A stretch of 64,000 nucleotides of DNA. Origin: Prevotella sp. (GTDB lineage Bacteria > Bacteroidota > Bacteroidia > Bacteroidales > Bacteroidaceae). The position numbers and the translations under genes are program-made. Numbering within the stretch: the stretch's first letter is position 1; each line of letters starts with the position of its first letter. This document shows, in pieces, positions 17,550 to 26,807 of this stretch. The notes beneath the pieces are model-generated. The model searched no databases and was not told the origin of the DNA. It saw only the letters and a list, made by a program, of their open reading frames with translations. Where the stretch lies: the NCBI GenBank assembly GCA_017619755.1, contig JAFZRU010000067.1:1-64000 (forward strand), written 5' to 3'.

Positions 17550-17711
17550 TTATTCCTCTTCAGGGCTGAAATCCTCTTTTCCCACCCCGCAGATGGGGCA
17601 TACCCAGTCATCGGGAATGTCTTCAAAAGCAGTTCCGGGGGCTATGCCGTTGTCAGGATCGCCCTCTGCCGGGTCGTAAACATACCCGCATGTTTCGCAA
17701 ATGTACTTCAT
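17550..17711 (-). CDS. Rubredoxin
   Basis: This small gene encodes a 53-residue rubredoxin, a one-iron electron carrier. The translation begins [18 protein letters not shown] and contains both CxxCG motifs (CETCGYVYD and CPICGVGK) that bind the iron, plus the family's DDWVCPICG and a typical acidic tail (EDFSPEEE). The length is exactly the family norm. In anaerobes rubredoxins often supply peroxide- and superoxide-reducing enzymes. It lies 36 bp downstream of the heptosyltransferase gene on the same strand and ends at the shared terminator. Confidence 0.93.
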   Translation of the reverse strand: MKYICETCGYVYDPAEGDPDNGIAPGTAFEDIPDDWVCPICGVGKEDFSPEEE

Positions 17712-17747
17712 CATTTCAAGATTTTAATAGGGTTGATAAAAAAATAA

Positions 17748-18821
17748 TCAAGAATGCTTGCACTTGTGGTTGAGCACCAACTCCACTTTCCCCAGCACCT
17801 CCTCGGGGCTGATGCCTGTCAAGCAAGCCAAGTCGCCACGACGGCACATCTTGTTGCCATAGACGCTGCACGGCCGGCACGGCATATTGTCGAGTTGCAC
17901 CTGTGTGTCGGGATGCTGCCCCCAGCCCATGAACCCCGCAAAGGGATGAGTGGAGCCCCACACGCCCACCACTGGCACATCGACGATGGATGCCAGGTGG
18001 GTGTTGGCGCTGTCCATGGACACCATGACATCGAGGTGGCTCATCACCACCAACTCCTCAAAGAGACTTGCGGCCTGTGTGGAGACGGCCAGGCACTTGG
18101 GGTATTTCTCGCACCACTGCTTGAAACACTCGCGCTCGCGGCGACCGGCACCGAATAGCAGAATACGGGCGTTGGCATACTGGTGACAGAGAGAGGCCAC
18201 CACCGCCTCCATCTTCTCCAAGGGATATTCCTTGGTGTCATGGGCTGCAAAGGGTGCTATGCCAATCCACTTGTGGAACGACTTCTTCTCCCTGAGTTCG
18301 GCGATGGACACCTGTCTCAGGTTGCCGCCTTGTGAGGGGAAAATCGACTGGAACTTCAACTCCACCAAATAGCCCAAACGTGTAAGCACGTCGGCGTAAT
18401 TCTCAAAGGCTGTGGGCTGTTGCACCAACTGTCGATGGGTGGTGGAGAGCAACCGCTTCTTGCCGGCGCGGTGCTTGTTGATGTGAGCCACCTTGTATCG
18501 GTCGAGGGAGAAGCGGGTGCGGAGGTATTGCGTACGCAACACGTCGTGCATGTCGGCAATGGCGGTGAAATGTTTCGCCTTGAGGCGGCGGTAAAGCGCA
18601 TTCAGCCCCCTCAGTCCCTTGTACTCCTTTCCCAAGTCAGCCTCCATGAACCCCACATTGGGAGCCAAGCCGTCGAAGAAAGCCTTTGCGAAGCGACGGC
18701 TGAGCACCGTGATTCGCAAGTCCGGGTACTGCATGGCCAAAGAATGCACCACGGGAACGAGCATCGCCACGTCGCCCATGGCGGAGAAGCGCATGACAAG
18801 CAGATGTTCGTTTCTCACCAT
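17748..18821 (-). CDS. Glycosyltransferase family 9 (heptosyltransferase-like)
   Basis: This 357-residue GT9 protein resembles ADP-heptose:LPS heptosyltransferases that build the lipopolysaccharide inner core at the cytoplasmic face of the inner membrane. The N-terminal MRFSAMGDVAMLVPVVHSL is the classical start of the family, and the donor-binding half shows IGIAPFAAHDTKEYPLEKME, SMDSANTHLASIVDVPVVGVWGSTHP. A C-terminal cysteine-rich stretch (MPCRPCSVYGNKMCRRGDLACL) is also seen in related Bacteroidota proteins. It starts 15 bp after the DUF4254 gene, with which it probably forms an operon. Confidence 0.87.
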   Translation of the reverse strand: MVRNEHLLVMRFSAMGDVAMLVPVVHSLAMQYPDLRITVLSRRFAKAFFDGLAPNVGFMEADLGKEYKGLRGLNALYRRLKAKHFTAIADMHDVLRTQYLRTRFSLDRYKVAHINKHRAGKKRLLSTTHRQLVQQPTAFENYADVLTRLGYLVELKFQSIFPSQGGNLRQVSIAELREKKSFHKWIGIAPFAAHDTKEYPLEKMEAVVASLCHQYANARILLFGAGRRERECFKQWCEKYPKCLAVSTQAASLFEELVVMSHLDVMVSMDSANTHLASIVDVPVVGVWGSTHPFAGFMGWGQHPDTQVQLDNMPCRPCSVYGNKMCRRGDLACLTGISPEEVLGKVELVLNHKCKHS

Positions 18822-18836
18822 CTTCTTTTCTCCTTC

Positions 18837-19442
18837 TCAGTTCTTCTTGTAAAGCACGGGGTTGGTGGAAGGGTCGTTGTACATCTTCATCTGCCGGTAG
18901 GTCTTCATATATTTCTCACCGGCTGCGATGTCTTCAAGCAATTGGTCGATAGCTGTGGAAAGGTCGCGCTGCTGCTCCAACAGCACGGCAAGTTTGGCAC
19001 GACACCGCTCGCGGTGGCTTTCATCGGCATCATTTCTCTCCACTTGCTCGCGCATGTGGTAGATTTTCAGAGCCAGGATGGAAAGGCGGTCGATGGCCCA
19101 GGCGGGGCTCTCGGTGTTGATGCGCGCCCCTGGTTTCACCGCGATGTCGCTGTAGTGGTGCAGGAAATGGGCGTCGATTTGCTCCACCAGGTCGGTGCGG
19201 TCCTGGTTGCTGCGGTCGATCCTGCGTTTGAGCTGGAGGGCCTCCATCGGGTTGATGTGCGGGTCGCGGATGAGGTCTTCCAAATGCCATTGGACGGTGT
19301 CAATCCAGCATTTCAGATAGAGGCGGTTCTCCAAAGTGTCCCTGTCGTAGGGGTTGTTGATAGGCGTGTCCACATTATCGAGAATGTGATAGTCGTTGAT
19401 GGCCTTGTTGAAAACGATGTTGTATCCTTCTGTGTTTGACAT
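18837..19442 (-). CDS. DUF4254 domain protein
   Basis: This 201-residue protein is almost entirely helical, with no signal peptide or membrane segment. It matches DUF4254, a conserved family of Bacteroidota and some Proteobacteria that often sits beside LPS glycosyltransferase genes, as here. Recognisable stretches are NRLYLKCWIDTVQWHLEDLIRDP and SPAWAIDRLSILALKIYHM. The function is unknown. The start at 19442 is preferred; 19466 is an in-frame alternative. The upstream extension to 19694 is ruled out because the promoter lies at 19507-19538. Confidence 0.8.
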   Translation of the reverse strand: MSNTEGYNIVFNKAINDYHILDNVDTPINNPYDRDTLENRLYLKCWIDTVQWHLEDLIRDPHINPMEALQLKRRIDRSNQDRTDLVEQIDAHFLHHYSDIAVKPGARINTESPAWAIDRLSILALKIYHMREQVERNDADESHRERCRAKLAVLLEQQRDLSTAIDQLLEDIAAGEKYMKTYRQMKMYNDPSTNPVLYKKN

Positions 19443-19506
19443 GTGTGTTTCCTTATTGATGTTCATGCCGCCGCACCATTCAGTCGCACGACGGCTCTTG
19501 CATCTG

Positions 19507-19538
19507 CAAATATAGCAAATAAAGGGAAACAGAGCAAA
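19507..19538 (-). promoter_or_regulatory. Promoter of DUF4254-heptosyltransferase operon
   Basis: Read on the minus strand, TTTG (19535-19538), a 20-bp spacer and TATATTTG (19507-19514) match the Bacteroidota consensus. Transcription starts near 19501, about 60 bp before the DUF4254 ATG. Confidence 0.75.
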
Positions 19539-19626
19539 TAATTGGGTGTTTTTTTTCATTTTGCCCTTAATTTTTGCACAATTGATATGGATTTGTGCAA
19601 CAAGAAGACCTTTTTTTGGCAAAATA

Positions 19627-19658
19627 TTTGCACACTTGAATAAAAATTCGCACCTTTG
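19627..19658 (+). promoter_or_regulatory. Promoter of acpP
   Basis: TTTG (19627-19630), 20 bp and CACCTTTG (19651-19658; consensus TAnnTTTG with T to C at the first base) lie 52 bp upstream of acpP. The region is divergent from the promoter at 19507-19538. Confidence 0.65.
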
Positions 19659-19710
19659 CACCCGAATTCGAAAACAGAAAACAATTATCAACATTTTAAT
19701 TTAAATTATT

Positions 19711-19950
19711 ATGTCAGAAATCGAGAAAAAGGTAAGAGAAATCATCGTTGACAAACTCTGCCAAAATGAAAGTGATATCAAGCTTGAATCAAGTTTTCAG
19801 GGTGACCTGGGTGCTGATTCACTCGACACCGTCGAGTTGATCATGGAGTTCGAGAGAGTCTTTGACGTCTCCATCTCCGACGACAAGGCTGAGAAGATTC
19901 AAACCGTGGGCGACGCCATCAACTACATTGAGGCCAATATCAACAAATAA
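19711..19950 (+). CDS. acpP: Acyl carrier protein
   Basis: This 79-residue acidic protein carries growing acyl chains in fatty-acid synthesis on a 4'-phosphopantetheine arm attached to Ser 37 in [17 protein letters not shown]. Length and sequence are typical for AcpP. It is followed by a hairpin with a T-tract and then by fabF and rnc, the classical acpP-fabF-rnc order. The hairpin would let acpP be made in excess over fabF. Confidence 0.97.
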   Translation: MSEIEKKVREIIVDKLCQNESDIKLESSFQGDLGADSLDTVELIMEFERVFDVSISDDKAEKIQTVGDAINYIEANINK

Positions 19951-19976
19951 GCAAGTCATCCCCCGACTTTCATATT

Positions 19977-20038
19977 GTGGTTTATAGTCCCGGCCACCCT
20001 TCCATAGAGATGTGCCGTGGCTATAAACCACTTTTTTT
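19977..20038 (+). terminator. Hairpin with T-tract between acpP and fabF (attenuator)
   Basis: GTGGTTTATAG (19977-19987) pairs with CTATAAACCAC (20021-20031), followed by TTTTTTT. An inner CGGC/GCCG pairing extends it. Placed between two genes of one pathway, it probably terminates most transcripts after acpP and lets a fraction read into fabF. Confidence 0.75.
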
Positions 20039-20071
20039 AACCCACCATATTACATACACAACGTCATTTCA

Positions 20072-21334
20072 ATGGAATTAAAAAGAGTAGTAGTAACCGG
20101 CTTGGGAGCTGTCACCCCCTTGGGCAACACCCCTGAGGAGACATGGAAAAACATCATTGCCGGTGTCAGCGGAGCCGCCGAAATAACCCAATGTGACACA
20201 TCCAAATTCAAGACACATTTCGCATGCGAGGTGAAGAACCTCAACATCGGCGACTACCTCGACATGCGTGAGGCACGCAAGATGGACCGCTACACACAGT
20301 TGGCGCTCATCTCCGCCATCCAGGCTGTCAACGACTGCGGCATGGACTTGAAGAAAGTGAACAAAGACCGCATCGGCGTGATTTACGGCGTGGGAATAGG
20401 TGGTATCAACACTTTTGAGACAGAGGTGAAATACTACGGCGTCCACGAGGCCGAAGGACCGCGTTTCAGCCCCTTCTTCATTCCCAAGATGATTGCCGAC
20501 ATCGCCGCCGGTCACATCTCCATCCATTTCGGCTTCCACGGCCCCAACTACACCACCACGTCGGCATGCGCCTCGTCGTGCAATGCGCTCGCCGACGCCT
20601 TCAACCTCATCCGGTTGGGCAAGGCCGACGCCATCCTCGCAGGAGGAGCCGAATCGGCCATCTGCGCTTGCGGCGTAGGCGGTTTCAACTCCATGAAAGC
20701 CCTCTCCACACGCAACGACGACCCCGCCCGCGCCTCCAGGCCCTTCAGCAAGAGCAGGGACGGCTTCGTCATGGCCGAGGGTGCCGGATGCCTCATCTTG
20801 GAGGAACTGGAGCATGCCAAGGCCCGTGGGGCGAAAATCTACGCCGAGATGGTTGGCGAGGGCATGAGCGCCGACGCCTACCACATCACCGCCTCCCACC
20901 CGGAGGGTCTGGGCGCCCGCTTGGTGATGCAGAACGCTTTGGAAGACGCCGGAATGAAGCCGGAGGACATCGACTACATCAACGTCCATGGCACTTCCAC
21001 GCACGTGGGCGACATCTCCGAGGTGAAGGCCATCAAGGACGTGTTTGGAGAAGCAGCCTACCACCTCAACATCAGCAGCACCAAGTCGATGACAGGACAC
21101 CTCCTCGGAGCCGCAGGAGCCGTGGAGGCCATGCTCACCCTCCTCGCTGTGAAGAACGACATCGTGCCACCCACCATCAACCACGACGACGACGACAAGG
21201 ACGAGGAGATAGACTACAATCTCAATTTCACCTTCAACAAGGCACAGAAGCGCACTGTGAGAGCCGGACTGAGCAACACTTTCGGCTTCGGCGGCCACAA
21301 CGCATGTGTCGTCTTCAAGAAATATGCTGAATAG
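20072..21334 (+). CDS. fabF: Beta-ketoacyl-ACP synthase II
   Basis: This 420-residue condensing enzyme elongates acyl-ACP with malonyl-ACP. The N-terminus MELKRVVVTGLGAVTPLGN is typical. The nucleophile is about Cys 166 in TTSACASSCNAL; the two histidines lie in NVHGTSTHVGD and STKSMTGHLLGAAGAVEAM. The C-terminal NTFGFGGHNACVVF is conserved. It lies 121 bp after acpP, across the attenuator, and its 3' end overlaps the rnc start, so rnc translation is probably coupled to it. Confidence 0.97.
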   Translation: MELKRVVVTGLGAVTPLGNTPEETWKNIIAGVSGAAEITQCDTSKFKTHFACEVKNLNIGDYLDMREARKMDRYTQLALISAIQAVNDCGMDLKKVNKDRIGVIYGVGIGGINTFETEVKYYGVHEAEGPRFSPFFIPKMIADIAAGHISIHFGFHGPNYTTTSACASSCNALADAFNLIRLGKADAILAGGAESAICACGVGGFNSMKALSTRNDDPARASRPFSKSRDGFVMAEGAGCLILEELEHAKARGAKIYAEMVGEGMSADAYHITASHPEGLGARLVMQNALEDAGMKPEDIDYINVHGTSTHVGDISEVKAIKDVFGEAAYHLNISSTKSMTGHLLGAAGAVEAMLTLLAVKNDIVPPTINHDDDDKDEEIDYNLNFTFNKAQKRTVRAGLSNTFGFGGHNACVVFKKYAE

Positions 21335-22352
21335 ACTCATCGGTCGCATAAAGCTCCTTTTCCGTCAGGACAAGGAGCTTTATGCGGCTTTGAACGACAT
21401 CCTGGGCTTCTATCCCGACAACATCAAATATTACAAGCAGGCACTGATGCACAAGAGCATCATGCACAAGGAGAAGGGAAAGCCCATCAACAACGAGCGA
21501 CTGGAGTTTCTCGGCGACGCCATTCTCGGGGCCGTCGTAGGGCATATTGTCTTCAAGCGCTTCGAGGGGAAGAGAGAGGGCTTCCTCACCAACACCCGGA
21601 GCAAAATCGTGCAAAGGGACACCCTCAACAAACTTGCCAATGAATTGGGAATCACCAATTTGATTGTCACCTCCGGCAATTCCGGCTCACACAACAGCTA
21701 CCTTGGCGGAAACGCCTTCGAAGCCTTGGTGGGAGCCATCTACCTCGACAAGGGATACGAGGCCTGCATGTTGTTCATGAAAAAGCGCATCTTGGGAAAA
21801 CTCATCAACATCGACAAGGTGGCGTACAAGGAGGTGAATTTCAAAAGCAAACTCATCGAGTGGAGCCAGAAAAACCGCGTCAACGTGGATTTCCAACTCG
21901 TGGAGCAGAAGAAGGACAGCGGAGGAAGTCCCATGTTCCAATACATGGTGATGATAGAAGGTGTGGAGGGATGCGTAGGCAAGGGCTACTCCAAGAAGGA
22001 AAGCCAACAGATGGCCTCCAAGCTCACCTTGGAGCGTCTGCGCAAGGAGCCACAATACATCGAGGCGGTGTTTGCTGCCAAGGGCAACCGTACAAAGATG
22101 GAGGAGGAACCGGTGGAAATCGCCCCCAGCACTGAAACCAAGGACGACTTCATCATCGTCAGTGAGAAGACTTCCGACAAGCAACACCCCACCAAACAAC
22201 CTGTCAATCATCCCCAAAAACCTGTCAGGCAAGAAAAAGAGAAAAGCGACGAATTTGACTTGAGCGACATCACCGCCACCCCCGGGGAGGTCTCACGGGA
22301 GGACATCATTGCCGCCGCCGAAGAGGCCGCTTTCGCCCAGGAGCAGGAATGA
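21324..22352 (+). CDS. rnc: Ribonuclease III with long C-terminal tail
   Basis: This 342-residue endonuclease cuts double-stranded RNA in rRNA processing. The RNase III domain shows the signature NERLEFLGDAILGAVV and the second acidic site AFEALVGAIYLDKG. A double-stranded RNA-binding domain follows (NFKSKLIEWSQKN to KKESQQMASKLTLERL). About 90 further residues rich in Glu, Lys and Pro form a disordered-looking tail absent from the roughly 225-residue E. coli enzyme. The ATG at 21324 overlaps the fabF stop region; an in-frame GTG at 21306 is a less likely start. Confidence 0.93.
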   Translation: MLNRLIGRIKLLFRQDKELYAALNDILGFYPDNIKYYKQALMHKSIMHKEKGKPINNERLEFLGDAILGAVVGHIVFKRFEGKREGFLTNTRSKIVQRDTLNKLANELGITNLIVTSGNSGSHNSYLGGNAFEALVGAIYLDKGYEACMLFMKKRILGKLINIDKVAYKEVNFKSKLIEWSQKNRVNVDFQLVEQKKDSGGSPMFQYMVMIEGVEGCVGKGYSKKESQQMASKLTLERLRKEPQYIEAVFAAKGNRTKMEEEPVEIAPSTETKDDFIIVSEKTSDKQHPTKQPVNHPQKPVRQEKEKSDEFDLSDITATPGEVSREDIIAAAEEAAFAQEQE

Positions 22353-22421
22353 CAAGCGTCCGCATCCTTCCAGCAGAGTATTAAAAATAGTAAAAAAAAC
22401 TCTTTTTCCAAAACTTTGGGG

Positions 22422-22429
22422 TAAATTTG
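22422..22429 (+). promoter_or_regulatory. -7 element upstream of GH3-like gene
   Basis: TAAATTTG matches TAnnTTTG and puts transcription start near 22435, 43 bp before the ATG. The -33 element is weak (a T-run without a well-placed TTTG). Confidence 0.5.
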
Positions 22430-22477
22430 CATCCTTAAAGCACCTGCCTGCCTTGTAAAGGCAAAAAACCGCAGACA

Positions 22478-23992
22478 ATGAGCATAACGAAGATCGTCAA
22501 CAAACTATATCTCGCACCGCGCCAAAAAGCCCTTGACCGCTATTACACGGAGCACGCTGCTGACATGCAATACAGCGTGCTGCACCATTTATTGCAGCGT
22601 GCCAAAGACACCGAATACGGTCGGAAACACCTCTTCAGCACCATCACCGACTATGAAAGTTTCATCAACAACATCCCGGTGAACAGCTACGAAGAGCTAA
22701 AGGGAGACATCGACCGCATGCGACATGGGGAGAGCGACGTGCTTTGGCCCGGACGAGTGAGATATTTTGCCAAGTCGTCCGGCACCACCAATGACAAGAG
22801 CAAGTTCATACCCGTCAGCGACGAAGGCCTGAAGCGCATCCATTATGCCGGAGGAACCGACAGCGTGGCACTTTACCTCAAGAACCGCCCCGACAGCCGC
22901 CTCTTCGACGGAAAGGCCCTCATCCTTGGGGGAAGCCATGCCACCAATTACGACATCAACGACTCCCTCGTGGGCGACCTGAGCGCCATCCTGATAGAAA
23001 ACATCAACCCCCTTGTCAACCTGGTGCGCGTTCCGAAGAAGAAAACCGCCCTGCTCTCCGACTTCGAGGTGAAACGCGAGCGCATCGCCCGAGAGACCCT
23101 TCGCAAAGATGTCACCAACCTCTCCGGCGTGCCGTCATGGATGCTCTCCGTCCTCACCCGCGTGCTCGAAATCTCCGGGAAGCAAAACATCAACGAAGTG
23201 TGGCCCAACCTGGAAGTGTTCTTCCACGGTGGGGTGGCCTTCACACCCTACAGACACCAATACGAGCAAATCATCAGGAGCAGCAAGATGCGCTATATGG
23301 AGACCTACAACGCCAGCGAGGGTTTCTTCGGACAGCAGGACGACCTCTCCGACCCCACCATGCTCCTCATGCTCGACTACGACATCTTCTATGAGTTCAT
23401 ACCCGTGGAAGAGTTGGACAAGGAAAAGCCCACCACCATTCCACTCGACGGAGTGAAAACCGGCGTCAATTACGCCATACTCATCTCCACCTCATGCGGA
23501 CTGTGGAGATACCTCATCGGCGACACCATCACCTTCTCCTCCATCAAACCCTACAAATTCACCATCACCGGACGAACCAAGCATTTCATCAACGCCTTCG
23601 GAGAGGAACTCATCGTGGACAACGCAGAGAAAGGACTTGAATACGCCTGCAGCTGCACGGGAGCCGAAGTGCTTGAATACACTGCCGCACCGGTGTTCAT
23701 GGACAACCATGCCAAATGCCGTCACCAATGGCTCATCGAGTTTGCCAAAGAGCCCGACAGCATAGAAAGCTTCTCCGACATCCTTGACCAAAAACTGCAG
23801 GAAATCAACAGCGACTACGAGGCCAAGCGTCACAAGGACATCACCCTGCAGCACTTGGAGGTGGTCAAGGCACGTCATGACCTCTTCAACCAATGGCTCA
23901 AAGCCCGTGGAAAACTCGGCGGGCAGCACAAGGTGCCACGTCTCTCCAACAGCCGGAATGTGATAGAGGAACTTCTTCAGATGAACGCATGA
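22478..23992 (+). CDS. GH3 auxin-responsive promoter family protein (acyl-adenylating enzyme)
   Basis: This 504-residue protein is a bacterial member of the GH3 family. Plant members adenylate small carboxylic acids and join them to amino acids. The ATP/AMP-binding motifs are visible: KSSGTTNDKSKFIPVS, YNASEGFFG and YLIGDTITFSSIKPYKFTITGRTKHFINAFGEEL. The substrate in Bacteroidota is unknown. No membrane segment is present. It overlaps the next gene by 4 bp (ATGA), which suggests co-translation with the Ig-like lipoprotein and DUF3108 protein. Confidence 0.88.
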   Translation: MSITKIVNKLYLAPRQKALDRYYTEHAADMQYSVLHHLLQRAKDTEYGRKHLFSTITDYESFINNIPVNSYEELKGDIDRMRHGESDVLWPGRVRYFAKSSGTTNDKSKFIPVSDEGLKRIHYAGGTDSVALYLKNRPDSRLFDGKALILGGSHATNYDINDSLVGDLSAILIENINPLVNLVRVPKKKTALLSDFEVKRERIARETLRKDVTNLSGVPSWMLSVLTRVLEISGKQNINEVWPNLEVFFHGGVAFTPYRHQYEQIIRSSKMRYMETYNASEGFFGQQDDLSDPTMLLMLDYDIFYEFIPVEELDKEKPTTIPLDGVKTGVNYAILISTSCGLWRYLIGDTITFSSIKPYKFTITGRTKHFINAFGEELIVDNAEKGLEYACSCTGAEVLEYTAAPVFMDNHAKCRHQWLIEFAKEPDSIESFSDILDQKLQEINSDYEAKRHKDITLQHLEVVKARHDLFNQWLKARGKLGGQHKVPRLSNSRNVIEELLQMNA

Positions 23993-25977
23993 GAAAACTC
24001 CTCCTCCTGCTCGCCACAGCGATAGTCATTCTCACCGGCTGCGCCAGGATGGGGCAGCCCGATGGAGGATGGTATGACGAGACACCACCCCACGTGGTGG
24101 GAGCCACGCCAGAAGACCAGTCCACCAACGTCCGCGCACGCAACATCACCATCTATTTCGACGAATACATCAAACTCGACAACCCCACGGAGAAAGTCGT
24201 CGTCTCTCCGCCACAACTCGAAGCCCCGGAAATCAAAGGCGCGGGTCGGCGCATCACCGTCGAACTGAAAGACAGCCTCCTGCCTGGCACCACCTACACC
24301 GTGGACTTCTCCGACGCCATTTCCGACAACAACGAGGGGAACCCACTTGGCAACTACACCTACAGTTTCTCCACAGGAGAGCACATCGACACCATGGAGG
24401 TGGCGGGACATGTGGTGGAGGCGGAAAACATGGAGCCCATCAAAGGCATCCTCGTGGGACTGTACGACAACCTCTCCGACACCGCTTTCAGCACGCAGTC
24501 CATGCTGCGAGTGGCCCGCACTGACAGTCGAGGATATTTCGTCATCAAAGGAGTGGCGCCAGGCAACTACCGCATCTACGCCCTGCAAGAAGCCGACGGA
24601 GACTACCGACGCTCGCAGAAAAGTGAGAAGATTGCCTTCACACACGACATCATCACCCCCACCTGCAAGCCCGACGTGAGGCAGGACACCCTGTGGAGGG
24701 ACTCGCTGCACATCGCCGACATCATACCCACCGGATACACCCACTTCCTCCCCGACGACATCGTGCTCAGGGCCTTCACCGAAGAGCAGACCGACCGCTT
24801 CTTCCTCAAAAACGAGCGGAAGCAAGCCGACAACTTCACCCTCTTCTTCACCTACGGCCACTCGGAACTGCCGGAAATGAAAGGCCTCAACTTCGACGAG
24901 CGAGACGCCTTCCTGTTAGAGGCCAATGAACAGTTGGACACCCTGCGCTACTGGATCAAAGACACACTCTTGGTCAACCAAGACACCCTTCAGATGCAGT
25001 TGCGCTTCTTAGCCACCGACAGCACCGGCACGCTGCAAATGCAGACCGACACCATCAGCGTGCTGTCCAAGGAGCCATACGCCAAGCGCATGAAGGAGAG
25101 ACAGAAAGAGCAAGAGAAATGGGAGAAGCAGCAAGAAAAGGCCCGCAAGAAAGGCAAAGAGGCACAAGACGAGATGCCACCCGTCCCCCTCGACATCAAG
25201 GTGGGCATCAAGAGCGACATGATGCCCGACAACTCCATCACCATTGAAGCAGCGACACCCATTCTCGCCATCGACACCACAAAGATACACCTCTCCGTCA
25301 AGAGAGACACCCTCTTCGACAACAAGCCATTCATCCTCAGAAGCGAGAAAGTAGATGTGGAGGGAATGGAGAGCGCACAGAGGAAATTCATCCTGCTGCC
25401 AGACAGCACAGGCAATCTGTGGACCATCGGTGCACAATACTCCCTCGTCATCGACTCCGCCGCCTTCACCGACATCTACGGCAACGTCTCCACCAACATC
25501 AAGAAAGGAGCCACCATCAGGAAAGAGGAAGACTTCACCACCATCATCTTCCACGTCGCGCAGTTGGAAGATGCTCCCTACGTGGGACAGTTGCTCGACT
25601 CACAGGACAAGGTGGTGAGGCATACCAGTTCGCCCACCGGAGACCTCACATTCAACTACGTCAAGCCGGGTGAATACTACCTGCGCGTCTTCGCCGACAA
25701 CAACAACAACGGGCGATGGGACACGGGCAACTATGATGAGGACCGGCAAGCGGAAAAAGTGTACTACTACCCGGAGAAAGTGGAATGCAAGGCACACTGG
25801 CCATTAGAGAAGTCATGGAACCCGGGAACGGAAAAAATCCTCAAACCGTCGGCCATCACCAAGCAGAAGCCTGACAAGGAAAAGCGGATAAAGAGTCAAA
25901 ACATGGCCCGAGCCCAGAAACTCGGCATCATATACATCCCACCAGGAACCAACATCAACAACATCCAGAAAAAATGA
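23989..25977 (+). CDS. Ig-like (Big_5) domain lipoprotein
   Basis: This 662-residue lipoprotein has a lipobox within LLATAIVILTGCAR (Cys about 18), followed by a Big_5/SbsA-type Ig-like domain (TPPHVVGATPEDQSTNVRARNITIYFDEYI). A carboxypeptidase-regulatory-like fold follows (HVVEAENMEPIKGILVGLYDN). A charged Lys/Glu-rich coiled segment (KERQKEQEKWEKQQEKARKKG) lies mid-protein, and the end is basic. It is probably exposed on the periplasmic or outer-membrane surface; no specific function is known. The start at 23989 opens the signal peptide and overlaps the upstream stop codon. Confidence 0.8.
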   Translation: MRKLLLLLATAIVILTGCARMGQPDGGWYDETPPHVVGATPEDQSTNVRARNITIYFDEYIKLDNPTEKVVVSPPQLEAPEIKGAGRRITVELKDSLLPGTTYTVDFSDAISDNNEGNPLGNYTYSFSTGEHIDTMEVAGHVVEAENMEPIKGILVGLYDNLSDTAFSTQSMLRVARTDSRGYFVIKGVAPGNYRIYALQEADGDYRRSQKSEKIAFTHDIITPTCKPDVRQDTLWRDSLHIADIIPTGYTHFLPDDIVLRAFTEEQTDRFFLKNERKQADNFTLFFTYGHSELPEMKGLNFDERDAFLLEANEQLDTLRYWIKDTLLVNQDTLQMQLRFLATDSTGTLQMQTDTISVLSKEPYAKRMKERQKEQEKWEKQQEKARKKGKEAQDEMPPVPLDIKVGIKSDMMPDNSITIEAATPILAIDTTKIHLSVKRDTLFDNKPFILRSEKVDVEGMESAQRKFILLPDSTGNLWTIGAQYSLVIDSAAFTDIYGNVSTNIKKGATIRKEEDFTTIIFHVAQLEDAPYVGQLLDSQDKVVRHTSSPTGDLTFNYVKPGEYYLRVFADNNNNGRWDTGNYDEDRQAEKVYYYPEKVECKAHWPLEKSWNPGTEKILKPSAITKQKPDKEKRIKSQNMARAQKLGIIYIPPGTNINNIQKK

Positions 25978-26807
25978 GAACCAACAGCCACCACCACCAT
26001 TGGCGGGGCATGCTCCTCGCCATCATCGCATTATTCGCCATACAAGTTCAAGCACAATGCCCGTTGGAGAACAAAGCGTTCAACAGCGGGGAATTTCTCT
26101 CTTACAACCTCTACTTCAATTGGAAATTCGTATGGGTGAAGGTGGGAACAGCATCGCTGTCAACCGTCAACTCCACCTACAACGGAAAACCGGCATACCG
26201 CACCAGCCTCATCACCCGCTCCAACGGAAAACTCGACAAAGTATATGCCATCAGGGACACCCTCATGGGATATGTCACCCCCACCCTCTCGCCACTCTAT
26301 TTCAGGAAAGGAGCCGAGGAAGGCGACCGATACACTGTTGACGAGGTGTGGTACACCTACCCCAATGGGAAGTGCAAGGTGAAGATGCACCGTAAGAGGC
26401 ACGACAACACACACAACAGAAGCGAGAAGACCGTGGATGAATGTGTCTATGACATGCTCAACATCTTCACCCGAGCAAGAAGCTTCGACAATACCTCCTG
26501 GAAGAAAGGACACACCGTCAAATTCAACGTCGCCGACGGAAACGGAGTCACCACCGGCATACTGAAATATGATGGAAAGGCCAACGTCACCGGGGAGGAC
26601 GGAGTGAAATACAGGTGCCTCAAACTCGCTTACTCTGAATGGAACAGCAAAAAACAGAAATACAAGCAATATGGCTCCTTCTTCGTCACCGACGACGCCA
26701 ACCACGTGCCCATACGCCTCGACATCGTCCTCAACGTGGGAAACGCCAAAGCATACGTAGCCACTATGAAAGGGCTCAAAAACCCTGTCTCATGCATAGT
26801 AAAATGA
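25974..26807 (+). CDS. DUF3108 domain protein, secreted
   Basis: This is a 277-residue protein with a His-rich N-terminus (NSHHHHWRG), then a hydrophobic signal segment (MLLAIIALFAIQVQAQ). The rest matches DUF3108, a beta-rich periplasmic family of unknown function: GEFLSYNLYFNWKFVWVKVGTASLS, GKLDKVYAIRDTLMGYVTP. It overlaps the lipoprotein gene by 4 bp, so the GH3-like, lipoprotein and DUF3108 genes form one operon. A 9-bp tandem array begins immediately after its stop codon. Confidence 0.85.
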   Translation: MRTNSHHHHWRGMLLAIIALFAIQVQAQCPLENKAFNSGEFLSYNLYFNWKFVWVKVGTASLSTVNSTYNGKPAYRTSLITRSNGKLDKVYAIRDTLMGYVTPTLSPLYFRKGAEEGDRYTVDEVWYTYPNGKCKVKMHRKRHDNTHNRSEKTVDECVYDMLNIFTRARSFDNTSWKKGHTVKFNVADGNGVTTGILKYDGKANVTGEDGVKYRCLKLAYSEWNSKKQKYKQYGSFFVTDDANHVPIRLDIVLNVGNAKAYVATMKGLKNPVSCIVK

